Assembly: GCA_024277375.1 (NCBI GenBank)
Contig: JAJRVD010000022.1
Location: 1-42,151, forward strand
Direction: 5' to 3'
From: Candidatus Omnitrophota bacterium
Lineage (GTDB): Bacteria; Omnitrophota; Gorgyraeia; Tantalellales; Tantalellaceae
Length of the DNA: 42,151 bases
Part shown: one piece after another, positions 1-8,681 of the stretch
Numbering within the stretch: the stretch's first letter is position 1
Layout of the letters: each line of letters opens with the position of its first letter
Made by a program: the position numbers and the translations under genes
The notes under the pieces: generated by a model
The model's database searches: none
Told to the model about the DNA's origin: nothing
What the model saw: the letters and a program-made list of their open reading frames with translations, nothing else

Positions 1-45
1 GTGAATCTTGCGAAGCGATTGATGATATTATTCGATATTATGAGA

Positions 46-70
46 TTGCTGCGTCGCTCCTCGTAATGAC
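46..70. repeat. Fragment of TGTCATTGCGAGG-type short repeat
   Basis: The sequence reads as the far end of the common repeat in which a GAGATTGC word is followed by CGTCGCTCCTCG and ends in TGAC. Fuller relatives lie near 23088 and 34874. The left edge (1-45) shows nothing recognisable beyond AT-rich sequence. Confidence 0.5.
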
Positions 71-94
71 GTCGGGGGGAGCGTGACTGAGATT

Positions 95-111
95 AATTGC
101 GACACAGTCTG
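95..111 (-). mobile_element. Terminal fragment of the 119-bp MITE-like element
   Basis: Seventeen bases match the left end of the element in reverse orientation (ATTGCGACACAGTCTG); compare the copy at 11832-11950. No internal hairpins or second end are present, so this is a relic or a one-ended remnant. Confidence 0.5.
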
Positions 112-141
112 ATGGGCCAGCCTCACATTCTACGTACTTGG

Positions 142-169
142 TTGACAATGGCGGGATTTGTCTTATAAT
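142..169 (+). promoter_or_regulatory. Sigma70-type promoter of gcvT
   Basis: A perfect -35 box TTGACA (142-147) is followed after 16 bp by a perfect -10 box TATAAT (164-169). Transcription is expected near 176, only about 5 nt before the ATG at 181. The mRNA would be essentially leaderless, leaving no room for a Shine-Dalgarno site or a glycine riboswitch. Confidence 0.75.
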
Positions 170-180
170 GATGTCTTGAT

Positions 181-1266
181 ATGACCAATACTGACATTAA
201 TATTAAAAGCACCCCCCTCTATGGTAAGCATGTGGAGCTTGGGGCCAGAATGGTTCCGTTCTCCGGGTGGAATATGCCGGTGCAATATGCCGGGATCATT
301 GAAGAGCATCTTCATGTCCGCGGCAAGGTGGGGCTCTTCGATATCTGCCATATGGGTGAGTTTATTGTTAAGGGCCCATCCAGTGAAAAAGAATTAGACG
401 GATTGATCACTTGCCGCATGGATGATATGCTGACAGGTAAATGCCGGTATGGTTTTCTTCTTAATGAGGCTGGCGGCATAATAGATGATCTCATAGTTTT
501 TAAAATATCACGTGATGAGTTCATGCTTGTTGTAAATGCCGGGACAATTGAGAAAGACAAGAAATGGATCACCAAACACTTGTCAAACGAAGTTACTTTT
601 ACCGATATATCCGAGGCGACGGCTAAGCTGGATGTTCAGGGTCCGTTGGCGGAAGAGATAATGATCCGTCTGGCCAACAGAAAAGTTATAGAGACTATCA
701 AAAGATTTTGTTTCACCTACGCGGATATAGAAGGGGTCAGGACTTTAATAAGCCGTACCGGTTATACGGGGGAGGTGGGGTATGAACTCTTTTTCCCCAA
801 AGAGCACGCTGAGAAGCTATGGAACTTACTTTTAAGTTTCCCGGAGGTTGAACCCATAGGTCTGGGCGCGCGGGATACCTTGCGTCTTGAGAAGGGATAT
901 TCTCTCTATGGGAGTGATCTTGATGAAAACCATACTCCTCTTGAGGCGAATCTGCCCAGGTTCGTATATATGAAAAAGGATTTTATTGGTAAAGACGCGC
1001 TCATAAAACAAAAAGAAGCGGGAGCCGAACGCGTCTTGGCCGGGTTTTTATGTGAATCAAGGAGAAGCGCAAGAAATCATTTTAATGTTTTAGTCGGAGG
1101 CAAAGAAATCGGTGAGGTTACAAGCGGTACTTTTTCTCCGGGTTTGAAAAAAGGTGTAGGATTGTGTTATATTGATAGGGAATTTATAGCCGAAGGGCAG
1201 AGTATTGTTTTAACCGACGGCAAGATTGCAATAAACGCGAAGATAAGTAAATTGCCATTCTGTTAG
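181..1266 (+). CDS. gcvT: Glycine cleavage system T protein (aminomethyltransferase)
   Basis: T protein of the glycine cleavage system: it releases ammonia from the aminomethyl-lipoyl arm of H protein and transfers the methylene group to tetrahydrofolate. The 361 residues match the family's usual length. Visible hallmarks are TPLYGKHVELGARMVPFSGW (residues 11-30), the folate-site region VNAGTIEKDKKW near 118, GYTGEVGYELF near 195 and GLGARDTLRLEKGY near 227. The ATG at 181 places the conserved N terminus correctly; no ribosome binding site precedes it, in line with the promoter ending only 11 nt upstream. It leads the gcvT-H-PA-PB-ligase series, although a 196-bp repeat-rich gap separates it from gcvH. 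Identity is secure. Confidence 0.96.
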   Translation: MTNTDINIKSTPLYGKHVELGARMVPFSGWNMPVQYAGIIEEHLHVRGKVGLFDICHMGEFIVKGPSSEKELDGLITCRMDDMLTGKCRYGFLLNEAGGIIDDLIVFKISRDEFMLVVNAGTIEKDKKWITKHLSNEVTFTDISEATAKLDVQGPLAEEIMIRLANRKVIETIKRFCFTYADIEGVRTLISRTGYTGEVGYELFFPKEHAEKLWNLLLSFPEVEPIGLGARDTLRLEKGYSLYGSDLDENHTPLEANLPRFVYMKKDFIGKDALIKQKEAGAERVLAGFLCESRRSARNHFNVLVGGKEIGEVTSGTFSPGLKKGVGLCYIDREFIAEGQSIVLTDGKIAINAKISKLPFC

Positions 1267-1292
1267 AATAGCGGATTAGTGAATGGTTCATA

Positions 1293-1400
1293 GAGATCCT
1301 TCGACTCGGCCCTTCGGGCCTCGCTCAGGATGACAGCGTGGGGTGGATCGACCAAAGGATGACAGCGTGGGGGTGGAGTGACCAAAGGAAGCGGAGTGGG
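1293..1400. repeat. GATCCTTCGACTC/CTCAGGATGACA repeat with tandem-like tail
   Basis: Positions 1293-1335 form an imperfect palindrome running from GAGATCCTTCGACTCGG through CCGAGGC-type sequence to CTCAGGATGACA. Related copies occur at 9774, 13984, 14662, 18654 and 23200. It is followed by two degenerate tandem units of GATGACAGCGTGGGG plus GACCAAAGGA to about 1400. No gene is visible between gcvT and gcvH. Confidence 0.7.
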
Positions 1401-1462
1401 GGGAGGATCTAAAACGCTGTACGATGTACGCTATGTGATGTGCGGAAGCATAAAGGAGGGAC

Positions 1463-1849
1463 ATGATACCTGAAGATCTAAAATATACTAAAGACCATGA
1501 ATGGGTACGAATAGAGGGCTCGGAAGTTGTTATCGGCATTACTGATTACGCGCAATCGGCGCTTGGCGATATTACGTTTGTGGAATTGCCGGATGAGGGA
1601 GGGGAAGTTAAAATGTCTGATACTTTCGCGACGGTAGAATCCGTAAAAGCCGCGAGCGATATTTACGCGCCTCTTACCGGCAAGATCACCGCGGCAAACG
1701 GTGCTTTAGAGGATACCCCTGAATTAATAAACCAGTCCCCGTATGGTGATGGATGGATATGCCGGATCGCGGCAACTGATGCCTCTGAAGAGAAAGTTCT
1801 TTTAGACGCGGCCGCTTATGGCCAATTCCTGGAGGAATCTAAAAGTTGA
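1463..1849 (+). CDS. gcvH: Glycine cleavage system H protein
   Basis: Lipoyl carrier protein that shuttles the aminomethyl intermediate between P, T and L proteins. It has 128 residues, the normal size. The N terminus carries YTKDHEWV (residues 8-15) and the lipoylation motif VESVKAASD places the modified lysine at Lys62. The start is supported by AAAGGAGG about 6 nt upstream. The stop codon overlaps the TTG start of gcvPA, indicating translational coupling. The lipoate ligase-like gene at 4619 is the likely source of its cofactor. No L protein (lpd) gene lies in this window. Confidence 0.96.
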   Translation: MIPEDLKYTKDHEWVRIEGSEVVIGITDYAQSALGDITFVELPDEGGEVKMSDTFATVESVKAASDIYAPLTGKITAANGALEDTPELINQSPYGDGWICRIAATDASEEKVLLDAAAYGQFLEESKS

Positions 1850-3183
1850 GTTATATTCCGATTTCTGACGATGACCGCGCCGAAATGCTTAAAGCCATAG
1901 GCATCCGTGATGTTGATGAACTTTTTAAGGGCATCCCTGAAAGCTTGCGCACTTCATCTTTTGATCTTGCGGAGGGCAGGTCAGAGATCGAGGTGGAGCG
2001 GCATATCAAGGATCTTGCCGATAAAAATTCTACGGATCTGGTTACGTTTGTCGGCGGCGGATTTTATGATCACCACATTCCGGCGGCGGTAGACGCTATT
2101 GTGTCCCGTTCGGAATTTTATACCGCCTATACGCCTTACCAGCCGGAAGCTTCCCAGGGGACGTTACAAGCCATATACGAATACCAGAGCTGTATAGCGC
2201 GTCTTACCGGTATGGAAGTTTCTAACGCTTCTCTCTATGATGGTGGTACGGCTCTCTATGAAGCCGCGATGATGGCGATACGTATTACCGGACGGAATAA
2301 GATCATAATGGATGGTGGGGTAAGTCCCATATACCGTAAGATGATGTATTGTTATACCAGCAATCTCTCGATAGAGTTTGTTGAGACTCCGGTTGTTCAC
2401 GGCCAGAGCGATAGGAGTGAGATAGAAAAATTTCTAGACGATAAAACAGCGGCCGTTATCCTGCAAAACCCCAATTTTTTTGGTGCTATTGACGATCATA
2501 GTGATATAGCGGAAAGGTGTCACGCTAAGGGCGCGCTTCTGATCGAAAGTGTTTATCCTCTTTCTCTGGGTGTGCTAAAGACCCCTAGTGAAATGGGAGC
2601 CGATATTGTTACAGGTGAAGGCCAGAGCTTGGGGATCCCTCTTTCTTTTGGCGGACCGTATCTGGGCTTTATGGCGACTACTAAAAAATTAGTCCGAAAA
2701 ATGCCGGGGCGCGTAGTTGGGAAAACTCAAGATGCCGAGGGACGCGATGGGTTTGTATTGACGCTCCAAACCAGAGAACAGCATATACGCCGGGAAAAAG
2801 CTACGTCGAATATATGTTCCAATGAAGCGTTATGTGCCTTACGTGCTCTTGTTTATATGTGTCTGATAGGTAAGGATGGCCTTAAAGAAATAGCGGAACT
2901 TTGTATGGCCAAGGCTGAATACGCTAAACAGAGGCTTGAAGCCATTAAAGGTGTGGAAGTAAAAAGAACATCCCCGACTTTTAATGAATTCGCCATAAGG
3001 CTTTCCAAAGATCCTAATGAAATAATCGGAAAGCTTATCAGTAAAGGTATAGCGGCAGGGTTCCCGCTGGGAAGGTACTACGAAGATCTGGACGATTATA
3101 TGCTGATAGCGGTAACGGAAAAGAGAACCAAGAGAGAAATATCCATGCTTGCCGAATCCTTGGAGGACGCGTTATGGAGTTGA
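1846..3183 (+). CDS. gcvPA: Glycine dehydrogenase (decarboxylating) subunit 1
   Basis: N-terminal half of the two-subunit P protein, which decarboxylates glycine using pyridoxal phosphate held by the partner subunit. Length is 445 residues, typical for GcvPA. Recognisable segments include YIPISDDDRAEMLKAIG at the N terminus, FVGGGFYDHHIP near 69, YTPYQPEASQGTLQ near 95 and QTREQHIRREKATSNIC near 308. Translation starts at a TTG codon that overlaps the gcvH stop (TTGA), with GGAGGA upstream at 1831. The 3' end overlaps gcvPB by 10 bp. Split P proteins are common in anaerobic and thermophilic bacteria and in archaea. Confidence 0.95.
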   Translation: MSYIPISDDDRAEMLKAIGIRDVDELFKGIPESLRTSSFDLAEGRSEIEVERHIKDLADKNSTDLVTFVGGGFYDHHIPAAVDAIVSRSEFYTAYTPYQPEASQGTLQAIYEYQSCIARLTGMEVSNASLYDGGTALYEAAMMAIRITGRNKIIMDGGVSPIYRKMMYCYTSNLSIEFVETPVVHGQSDRSEIEKFLDDKTAAVILQNPNFFGAIDDHSDIAERCHAKGALLIESVYPLSLGVLKTPSEMGADIVTGEGQSLGIPLSFGGPYLGFMATTKKLVRKMPGRVVGKTQDAEGRDGFVLTLQTREQHIRREKATSNICSNEALCALRALVYMCLIGKDGLKEIAELCMAKAEYAKQRLEAIKGVEVKRTSPTFNEFAIRLSKDPNEIIGKLISKGIAAGFPLGRYYEDLDDYMLIAVTEKRTKREISMLAESLEDALWS

Positions 3184-4622
3184 TATTTTCAAAATCAAAA
3201 CAAGGCAAGAGGGGAATAAAGTTTCCGCGGGTAGATGTGCCTGTCGAGGTAAAAATAGAGCCTAAATACAAAAGAGAGAAACTTGCGGAGTTGCCGTCTG
3301 TTTCGGAACCGGAAGTTGTAAGGCATTTCACCAATTTGTCGAAAAAGAATTTTGATGTAGATTCTCATTTTTATCCGTTGGGGTCGTGTACCATGAAATA
3401 TAATCCCAAGATCACCGAAAAATTGGCGTCTCTTGAAGGGTTCGCGTCACTTCATCCTTTGGATCCACAACTTATTATGGGTGGGATGCTTACGCAGGGT
3501 GCGCTTGAAGTCATAAGTAATCTTGAGGCCCTTTTATGCGAGATCACGGGTATGGACGCCTTTACTACCCAGCCGATGGCCGGTGCTCACGGGGAACTTA
3601 CCGGTATCATGCTTATTGCCGCGTATCATCGCAATAAGGGGAACAAGAAGAAATATGTTTTGATCCCGGATTCCGGGCACGGCACAAATCCGGCGACGGC
3701 GGCTATCGCGGGTTACGAGGTTAAAACAGTCCCGTCCGATGAGAACGGTGTTATGGATCTTAATGAGTTCAAAGAAGCGTTAACAAGTGAAGTTGCCGCT
3801 GTAATGCTTACGTGTCCTAATACGCTCGGGATATTCAATCCGCACATAAAGAAAATAACGGACGCGGCGCATAAAGTCGGCGCTCTTATGTACTATGACG
3901 GAGCGAATCTTAACGCCATAATGGGCAAGGTTCGCCCCGGGGACCTGGGTTTTGATGTTATTCATCTTAATCTGCATAAAACTTTCGGAACTCCTCATGG
4001 AGGGGGCGGCCCGGGATCCGGACCGGTCGGTGTAAGGGAAGAACTTGAAGAGTTCCTGCCGGTTTCCCGTGTGGTAAAACGAAAAGATGGAACATTCGCT
4101 TTGGACTATGAAAAACCCCTTTCGATCGGATATATATCACAGTTCTATGGCAATTTCGGTGTAATGTTAAAGGCGTATGTGTACATATTACTCTTGGGCA
4201 AAGAAGGCCTGATAAAAGCAAGTGAGATCGCCGTTTTAAACGCTAATTACTTGAAAGTGAAACTAAAAAAGTATTTAGATGTGCCTTTTGATAAGAACTG
4301 TCTGCATGAATTTGTGGCATCGGTATCTCACCAGGCCGAGAGGGGTGTACGAGCCATTGACGTCGCCAAGGCTCTTATCGACAAAGGTATTCATCCTCCG
4401 ACAGTATATTTCCCGCTTATAGTTAAGGAAGCGATGATGATAGAGCCTACCGAAACCGAGTCTAAAGAGACTCTGGATGAGTTTATAGAAGTTATGAAAG
4501 AACTTGCCTTGTTGGCCGAGAGGGAACCGGACGTATTCAGGGACTTCCCCAAAACTACTTGTGTCAGTCGTTTGGACGAAGTCAAAGCCGCCAAAGACAT
4601 GGACCTCGCGTGTTTGTCGTGA
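3174..4622 (+). CDS. gcvPB: Glycine dehydrogenase (decarboxylating) subunit 2
   Basis: Catalytic half of the split P protein. Length is 482 residues, normal for GcvPB. The cofactor lysine is in HLNLHKTFGTPHGGGGPG (Lys near 269). Other marks are PLGSCTMKYNPK near 68, QPMAGAHGELTG near 133 and DSGHGTNPATA near 165. Its start overlaps gcvPA by 10 bp and its TGA overlaps the GTG start of the downstream ligase gene, so the cluster is tightly coupled. It forms the PLP-dependent enzyme together with GcvPA and passes the aminomethyl group to GcvH. Confidence 0.96.
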   Translation: MELIFSKSKQGKRGIKFPRVDVPVEVKIEPKYKREKLAELPSVSEPEVVRHFTNLSKKNFDVDSHFYPLGSCTMKYNPKITEKLASLEGFASLHPLDPQLIMGGMLTQGALEVISNLEALLCEITGMDAFTTQPMAGAHGELTGIMLIAAYHRNKGNKKKYVLIPDSGHGTNPATAAIAGYEVKTVPSDENGVMDLNEFKEALTSEVAAVMLTCPNTLGIFNPHIKKITDAAHKVGALMYYDGANLNAIMGKVRPGDLGFDVIHLNLHKTFGTPHGGGGPGSGPVGVREELEEFLPVSRVVKRKDGTFALDYEKPLSIGYISQFYGNFGVMLKAYVYILLLGKEGLIKASEIAVLNANYLKVKLKKYLDVPFDKNCLHEFVASVSHQAERGVRAIDVAKALIDKGIHPPTVYFPLIVKEAMMIEPTETESKETLDEFIEVMKELALLAEREPDVFRDFPKTTCVSRLDEVKAAKDMDLACLS

Positions 4623-5347
4623 AGCTAGTAGATATTACCTTCCATATTCCCGAAGAAAATATAGCCGCCGATGAAGTGTTACTCTCTAAAGCCGAAGAGG
4701 GCGTGCTTGGTGAAACTTTGCGTTTCTGGGAGGCCGCTGAACATTTTGTGGTGCTTGGCCGCTCGGGGAAAATACAAAAGGAATGTTTCGTTGAGGCGTG
4801 CCAGGAGGACGGTATAAAGATCATACGACGGATCTCCGGTGGCGGCACGGTTTTGCAAGGCCCGGGTTGTCTTAATTACTCGCTGGTTCTTTCTCTGGAG
4901 AGAGATGGAGAATATAGAAAAATAAACGACTCTTATCGGAATATACTCGGCAGGATAGCATATGTCTTAAGATCAAAAGGGTATGATGCCGAACTTTTCC
5001 CGATATCGGATATAGCGATAGGGGAAAAAAAGATATCAGGGAATGCCCAGGCAAGGAAGCGCAAATTTTTTCTGCATCATGGAACGTTATTGTTTAACTT
5101 TGAAATCGCTAAAATTTATCAATATTTGAAACACCCCCCTAAAGAACCGGAGTATCGCCGCGGTCGGGTTCATAAAAAATTCGTTGCCAATATTCCCACC
5201 TCGTTCGAGGATCTCCGGGAGGTCATAAAAGAAGTGTTCATCCGGAAAAATATCTCCTCATGGAAGCCCGACAAGGTAGTTCTCGAAGAAGTAAAAGCCC
5301 TCGCTCAAGGTAAATATCTCTCAGACAAATGGAACCACGCATTTTAG
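4619..5347 (+). CDS. Lipoate-protein ligase A / octanoyltransferase family protein
   Basis: About 242 residues of the biotin/lipoate ligase fold. The diagnostic RRISGGGTV motif and PGCLNYSL follow in order, and the catalytic-type lysine lies in KKISGNAQARKR. The family attaches or transfers lipoate or octanoate to carrier proteins; the position directly behind gcvPB suggests GcvH as its target. I place the start at the GTG in the GTGA overlap with the gcvPB stop; the same frame stays open 20 codons further upstream (ATG at 4559), but that part lies inside gcvPB and does not look like this family. The protein lacks the C-terminal accessory domain of E. coli LplA, so ligase, LipM-like and LipL-like activities cannot be told apart from sequence alone. 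Confidence 0.85.
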   Translation: MKLVDITFHIPEENIAADEVLLSKAEEGVLGETLRFWEAAEHFVVLGRSGKIQKECFVEACQEDGIKIIRRISGGGTVLQGPGCLNYSLVLSLERDGEYRKINDSYRNILGRIAYVLRSKGYDAELFPISDIAIGEKKISGNAQARKRKFFLHHGTLLFNFEIAKIYQYLKHPPKEPEYRRGRVHKKFVANIPTSFEDLREVIKEVFIRKNISSWKPDKVVLEEVKALAQGKYLSDKWNHAF

Positions 5348-5361
5348 CGACCCCTGTCATT

Positions 5362-5480
5362 CAGGCTGTGTCGCAATTCGTTTTGCGGATGGCCGCATAC
5401 GATATATCGTAGGGGTTCGATTCATCGAACCCGATATAACGGGCTTGATGAATCAAGCCCCTACATTATGACACAGCCTG
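5362..5480 (+). mobile_element. 119-bp MITE-like element, copy 1
   Basis: Full-length copy with perfect 11-bp terminal inverted repeats (CAGGCTGTGTC and GACACAGCCTG). Inside are two hairpins, GGGTTCGATTCATCGAACCC and GGGCTTGATGAATCAAGCCC, bracketed by GTAGGGG and CCCCTAC. The left flank ATT follows the word TGTC; the right flank is AGA, so no target duplication survives. Confidence 0.85.
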
Positions 5481-5502
5481 AGACTACAAATCCATGTAAT
5501 AT

Positions 5503-5531
5503 TTGACATAGAACGGCATATGTCGTACTAT
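5503..5531 (+). promoter_or_regulatory. Putative promoter of the PEP carboxykinase gene
   Basis: TTGACA (5503-5508) with a 17-bp spacer to TACTAT (5526-5531, 4 of 6 consensus). Transcription would begin near 5538, giving a leader of about 69 nt with a good ribosome binding site (GGGAGAGAGGA) before the ATG at 5607. Confidence 0.55.
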
Positions 5532-5606
5532 GTACACTCTATTTCAGCGTATGAGGGCGCGGTGTGACGTGTTTCTCCGGGTAAACTAAACAACAGGGAG
5601 AGAGGA

Positions 5607-7349
5607 ATGAAAAAAGAACAAATACAATTATTCCGAGAAAAGTGCGGCGAAGCTAACTATAAGAAGCTTGAGGCCCTGAAAAATGATAAACTGTATGATT
5701 TTTTGGTCGAATACATAGAGTTGTGTGAGCCGGATTCTGTTTTTGTAAGGGATAATTCGAGCCAGGATGTCGAATATATCAGACAAGCATCTCTTGATGA
5801 TGCTTCAGAAAAGCCATTGAATGTAGAGGGTCACACCATACTTTTTAACGGTTACTATGATCAGGCAAGAGATAAAGCTAACACAAAGTATCTTCTGAAG
5901 CCCGATGAGGTATTGGGTTCGGATATAAATTCCACTGATAGAGAAGAGGGGCTAAAAGAGATACGCGAGCTTCTGGACGGTTCAATGAAGGGGAAGACAA
6001 TGTTTGTGTGTTTTTATTGTCTGGGTCCGGTAAATTCACCTTTTTCTATTCCAGCCGTTCAGATAACCGATTCAAGCGCGATAGCGCATGCTGAAGACCT
6101 GCTTTATAGAAACGGTTATGACGAATTGCTTAAGGCTGGTAATTCCGCCAGGTTTTTCAGGTTTGTGCATTCTGCCGGTGCTCTTGAAAATGGTGTTAGC
6201 GTTGACGTTTGTAAGAGACGTGTGTACATCGATTTAGCGGAAGAAATAGTTTTTAGTACGAATACTCAATACGCGGGGAATTCTATCGGTCTTAAGAAGT
6301 TGGCTATGCGTCTGGCTATAAAACGTGCTTCAGAAGAAGGGTGGCTTACAGAACATATGTTTGTAATGGGTGTTCATGGACCAGATAAAAAGCGAGTTAC
6401 TTATTTTACGGGATCTTTCCCCTCGGCTTGCGGTAAGACTGCCACGGCCATGCTTGGAGGTGAGAAGATCGTAGGTGACGATATAGCATACATTAGAAAC
6501 ATAGACGGTAGTTTGCGTACGGTTAATGTGGAACGGGGTATTTTTGGTATAATTCAGGATGTGAGTGATGATAACGATCCTGAAATATTTAAAGCGCTTA
6601 CCACCCCCGGTGAGGTTATATTCTCTAATGTCCTGGTGAACAGCGATAATCAGCCACGTTGGTTGGGGGATGGAAGAGAGCTCCCATCGGAAGGCGTGAA
6701 CTTCGCGGGGAAATGGACGCCTTCCATGCAGGGGCCGGATGGCAACCCTGTAACGTTTTCGCATAAGAACGCGCGCTATACCATAGGTCTTTCAGGGCTC
6801 GATAACTGTGATGATAACCTTGATAATCCCGAGGGTGTCGATATAGGCGGGATAATATACGGGGGGAGGGATTCGGATACAAGTGTTCCCGTGGCGCAGT
6901 CGTTTGACTGGACGCATGGTATATTGGCCCAGGCGGCCGCGATAGAATCTGAAACCACAGCCGCTACATTAGGTCAGGAAGGCGTTCGAACGTTCAATCT
7001 TATGGCGAACCTGGACTTTCTTTCGATTCCTATCGGACGGTATATACAGAACAATCTGGATATAGTTAATGATGTTAAAAAAGTACCGCTTGTTTTTCAT
7101 GTGAACTATTTTCTCAGGGGCACCGATGGTCAATATCTCAATGCTATCAAGGATAAGCATGTTTGGGTAAAGTGGATGGAACTCAGAGTTAATGGAGAGG
7201 CTGGCGCGATAGAGACGCCAATCGGGTTTATACCTGAGTATGATACTCTCGTTGAACTGTTTAAAGATGTTCTTGGTAAAGAGTATGCGCGAGAAGAATA
7301 TGAAGAGCAGTTTAAGCTGCGAATATCAGAGTGCATAGCAAAGATATAA
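5607..7349 (+). CDS. pckG: Phosphoenolpyruvate carboxykinase (GTP)
   Basis: Interconverts oxaloacetate and PEP with GTP/GDP; in anaerobes it may run in either direction. The 580 residues contain the GTP-class kinase loop FPSACGKTATAML (reactive Cys near 275, P-loop Lys near 277), GDDIAY after it, and a downstream YGGRDSDTSVPV-to-FDWTHG block typical of the family. The start is fixed by GGGAGAGAGGA just before ATG. Oddity: the TAA at 7347 is followed in the same frame by 47 sense codons up to a TAG at 7491. That tail (for example IYHTKVFDTPSILFKTL) resembles a natural C-terminal extension and would give about 628 codons, nearer the usual family length. I annotate the ORF to the TAA and list the tail separately. 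Confidence 0.92.
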   Translation: MKKEQIQLFREKCGEANYKKLEALKNDKLYDFLVEYIELCEPDSVFVRDNSSQDVEYIRQASLDDASEKPLNVEGHTILFNGYYDQARDKANTKYLLKPDEVLGSDINSTDREEGLKEIRELLDGSMKGKTMFVCFYCLGPVNSPFSIPAVQITDSSAIAHAEDLLYRNGYDELLKAGNSARFFRFVHSAGALENGVSVDVCKRRVYIDLAEEIVFSTNTQYAGNSIGLKKLAMRLAIKRASEEGWLTEHMFVMGVHGPDKKRVTYFTGSFPSACGKTATAMLGGEKIVGDDIAYIRNIDGSLRTVNVERGIFGIIQDVSDDNDPEIFKALTTPGEVIFSNVLVNSDNQPRWLGDGRELPSEGVNFAGKWTPSMQGPDGNPVTFSHKNARYTIGLSGLDNCDDNLDNPEGVDIGGIIYGGRDSDTSVPVAQSFDWTHGILAQAAAIESETTAATLGQEGVRTFNLMANLDFLSIPIGRYIQNNLDIVNDVKKVPLVFHVNYFLRGTDGQYLNAIKDKHVWVKWMELRVNGEAGAIETPIGFIPEYDTLVELFKDVLGKEYAREEYEEQFKLRISECIAKI

Positions 7350-7493
7350 AGAATAAAGAATATCTATCACACCAAAGTTTTTGATACTCCGTCGATACTC
7401 TTTAAGACACTTAACGCTCAAAAAGAGAGGCTTGAAGCGTGTCGGGAAAAACATGGGGACTATGTAACGCCATCTGTTCTGGAAAAGCAATAG
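7350..7493 (+). other. In-frame open tail behind the PEP carboxykinase stop codon
   Basis: Forty-seven codons in the pckG frame run from just after TAA (7347-7349) to TAG (7491-7493). They contain no ATG, GTG or TTG start with a ribosome binding site. The encoded peptide has a coding-like amphipathic pattern (KTLNAQKERLEACREKHGDY) ending TPSVLEKQ. It could be the true C terminus cut off by a nonsense mutation or sequencing/assembly error, or be reached by readthrough. The final TAG is part of the purC ribosome binding site TAGGAGG. Confidence 0.5.
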
Positions 7494-7502
7494 GAGGCCG
7501 CA

Positions 7503-8405
7503 ATGAGTACGATAAAAACAGTATTAACGCTTGATATCGAGGGTGTATCCCTTTTCAGGCAGGGAAAGGTCAGAAATGTTTATGACCTTGGAGATAAACT
7601 GCTTTTTGTTGTTACCGATAGGATATCCGCGTTTGATGTTATTATGCCTAACGGTATTCCGCGCAAAGGTGAGGTGCTTAATAATATTTCGGCTTTCTGG
7701 TTTGATTATACAAAAGACATTATTGATAATCATATGCTTTCGATCGACATTGATGAGATCATAGAGCTTGATGGACGGTTAGCGCCTTATCGCGAAGAGC
7801 TTGTTGGCCGTTCTATGCTTGTTCGGAAGGCAGAGCCGGTGTTAGTTGAATGTATTGTAAGAGGCTATATATCAGGTTCAGGGTGGAAAGATTATCAGGC
7901 TACCGGTAAGATTTCGGGAATAGAACTGCCAAAAGACCTTAAGCTTTCAGAGAAGTTGGAAGCACCAATATTTACGCCATCTACCAAGGCTGACGAGGGT
8001 CACGATATAAACATTTCACAACAGGAAATGATAGATGAGGTAGGACAAGAGACTTTTGATATCTTAAAAGAAAAAAGCATCGCCATTTATGAAAAGGCGA
8101 GAGATTATGCCGATACAAAAGGTATAATTATTGCCGATACAAAATTCGAATTCGGGATAGTTAATGGCAAAATTACTCTAATGGATGAAGCTCTTACACC
8201 GGACTCCTCAAGATTCTGGCCAAAAGATGACTATAAGGCGGGAAGAAGTCAGAAGAGTTTTGATAAGCAGTTCGTAAGAGATTATCTGGAAACCCTGGAT
8301 TGGGATAAAACTCCTCCGGCTCCGGAATTGCCGGAAGAGATCACCCAAAAAACCAGTGAAAAATATATCCAGGCATATGAAACGCTCACGGGACGTAAAC
8401 TGTAA
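7503..8405 (+). CDS. purC: Phosphoribosylaminoimidazole-succinocarboxamide synthase
   Basis: SAICAR synthase of de novo purine synthesis: it joins CAIR and aspartate with ATP hydrolysis. At 300 residues it belongs to the longer subtype also seen in yeast Ade1. Motifs include [20 protein letters not shown] (residues 20-39), [20 protein letters not shown] after it, [16 protein letters not shown] near 116, and [15 protein letters not shown] near 225. TAGGAGG sits 7 nt before the ATG. It is 9 nt behind the PEP carboxykinase tail frame, so it is probably cotranscribed. No other purine pathway enzyme gene apart from apt is in the window. Confidence 0.96.
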   Translation: MSTIKTVLTLDIEGVSLFRQGKVRNVYDLGDKLLFVVTDRISAFDVIMPNGIPRKGEVLNNISAFWFDYTKDIIDNHMLSIDIDEIIELDGRLAPYREELVGRSMLVRKAEPVLVECIVRGYISGSGWKDYQATGKISGIELPKDLKLSEKLEAPIFTPSTKADEGHDINISQQEMIDEVGQETFDILKEKSIAIYEKARDYADTKGIIIADTKFEFGIVNGKITLMDEALTPDSSRFWPKDDYKAGRSQKSFDKQFVRDYLETLDWDKTPPAPELPEEITQKTSEKYIQAYETLTGRKL

Positions 8406-8480
8406 GGGCGGTATATAGTGTACAGTGGTTAGGGCGCAGAGGAAAAGTGTTAGATTCTTCGTCGCTGCGCTCCTCGGAAT

Positions 8481-8598
8481 CAGGCTGTGTCGTAATTTGT
8501 TTTGCGGATGGCCTCATACAATATGTTGTAGGGGTTCGATTCATCGAACCCGATATAACGGGCTTGATGAATCAAGCCCCTACATTATGACCAGTCTA
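8481..8598 (+). mobile_element. MITE-like element, copy 2 (118 bp, 3-bp target duplication)
   Basis: Same structure as the 119-bp copies with one base lost from the right terminal repeat (GACCAGTCTA). It is flanked by AAT at 8478-8480 and AAT at 8599-8601, a 3-bp direct repeat. The left neighbour (GCTGCGCTCCTCGGAAT) is itself a piece of another dispersed repeat. Confidence 0.85.
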
Positions 8599-8623
8599 AA
8601 TGTAGGGGAGTAGGTCTTCTTAG

Positions 8624-8650
8624 ATGTCATCCTGAGCGGAACGAAGGAAC
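8624..8650. repeat. TGTCATCCTGAGCG-type repeat fragment
   Basis: The text GATGTCATCCTGAGCGGAAC followed by GAAGGAAC is one arm of the dispersed palindrome seen at 1293 and 13984. Together with MITE copy 2 it fills the gap between purC and the Sua5 gene; no gene is visible there. Confidence 0.55.
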
Positions 8651-8681
8651 TAAACTATATACTAAAAACCACATACTGAAT

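Noticed and set aside
1-180. Glycine riboswitch ahead of the gcv operon
   Set aside because: The promoter ends 11 nt before the ATG, so the mRNA has almost no leader, and no riboswitch-like paired architecture is visible upstream.
5410-5460. GGGTTCGATTCATCGAACCC-type sequences look like a tRNA T-arm (GGTTCGATTC)
   Set aside because: No acceptor stem, anticodon arm or CCA-compatible fold surrounds them; the same sequence recurs in all copies of the 119-bp element.
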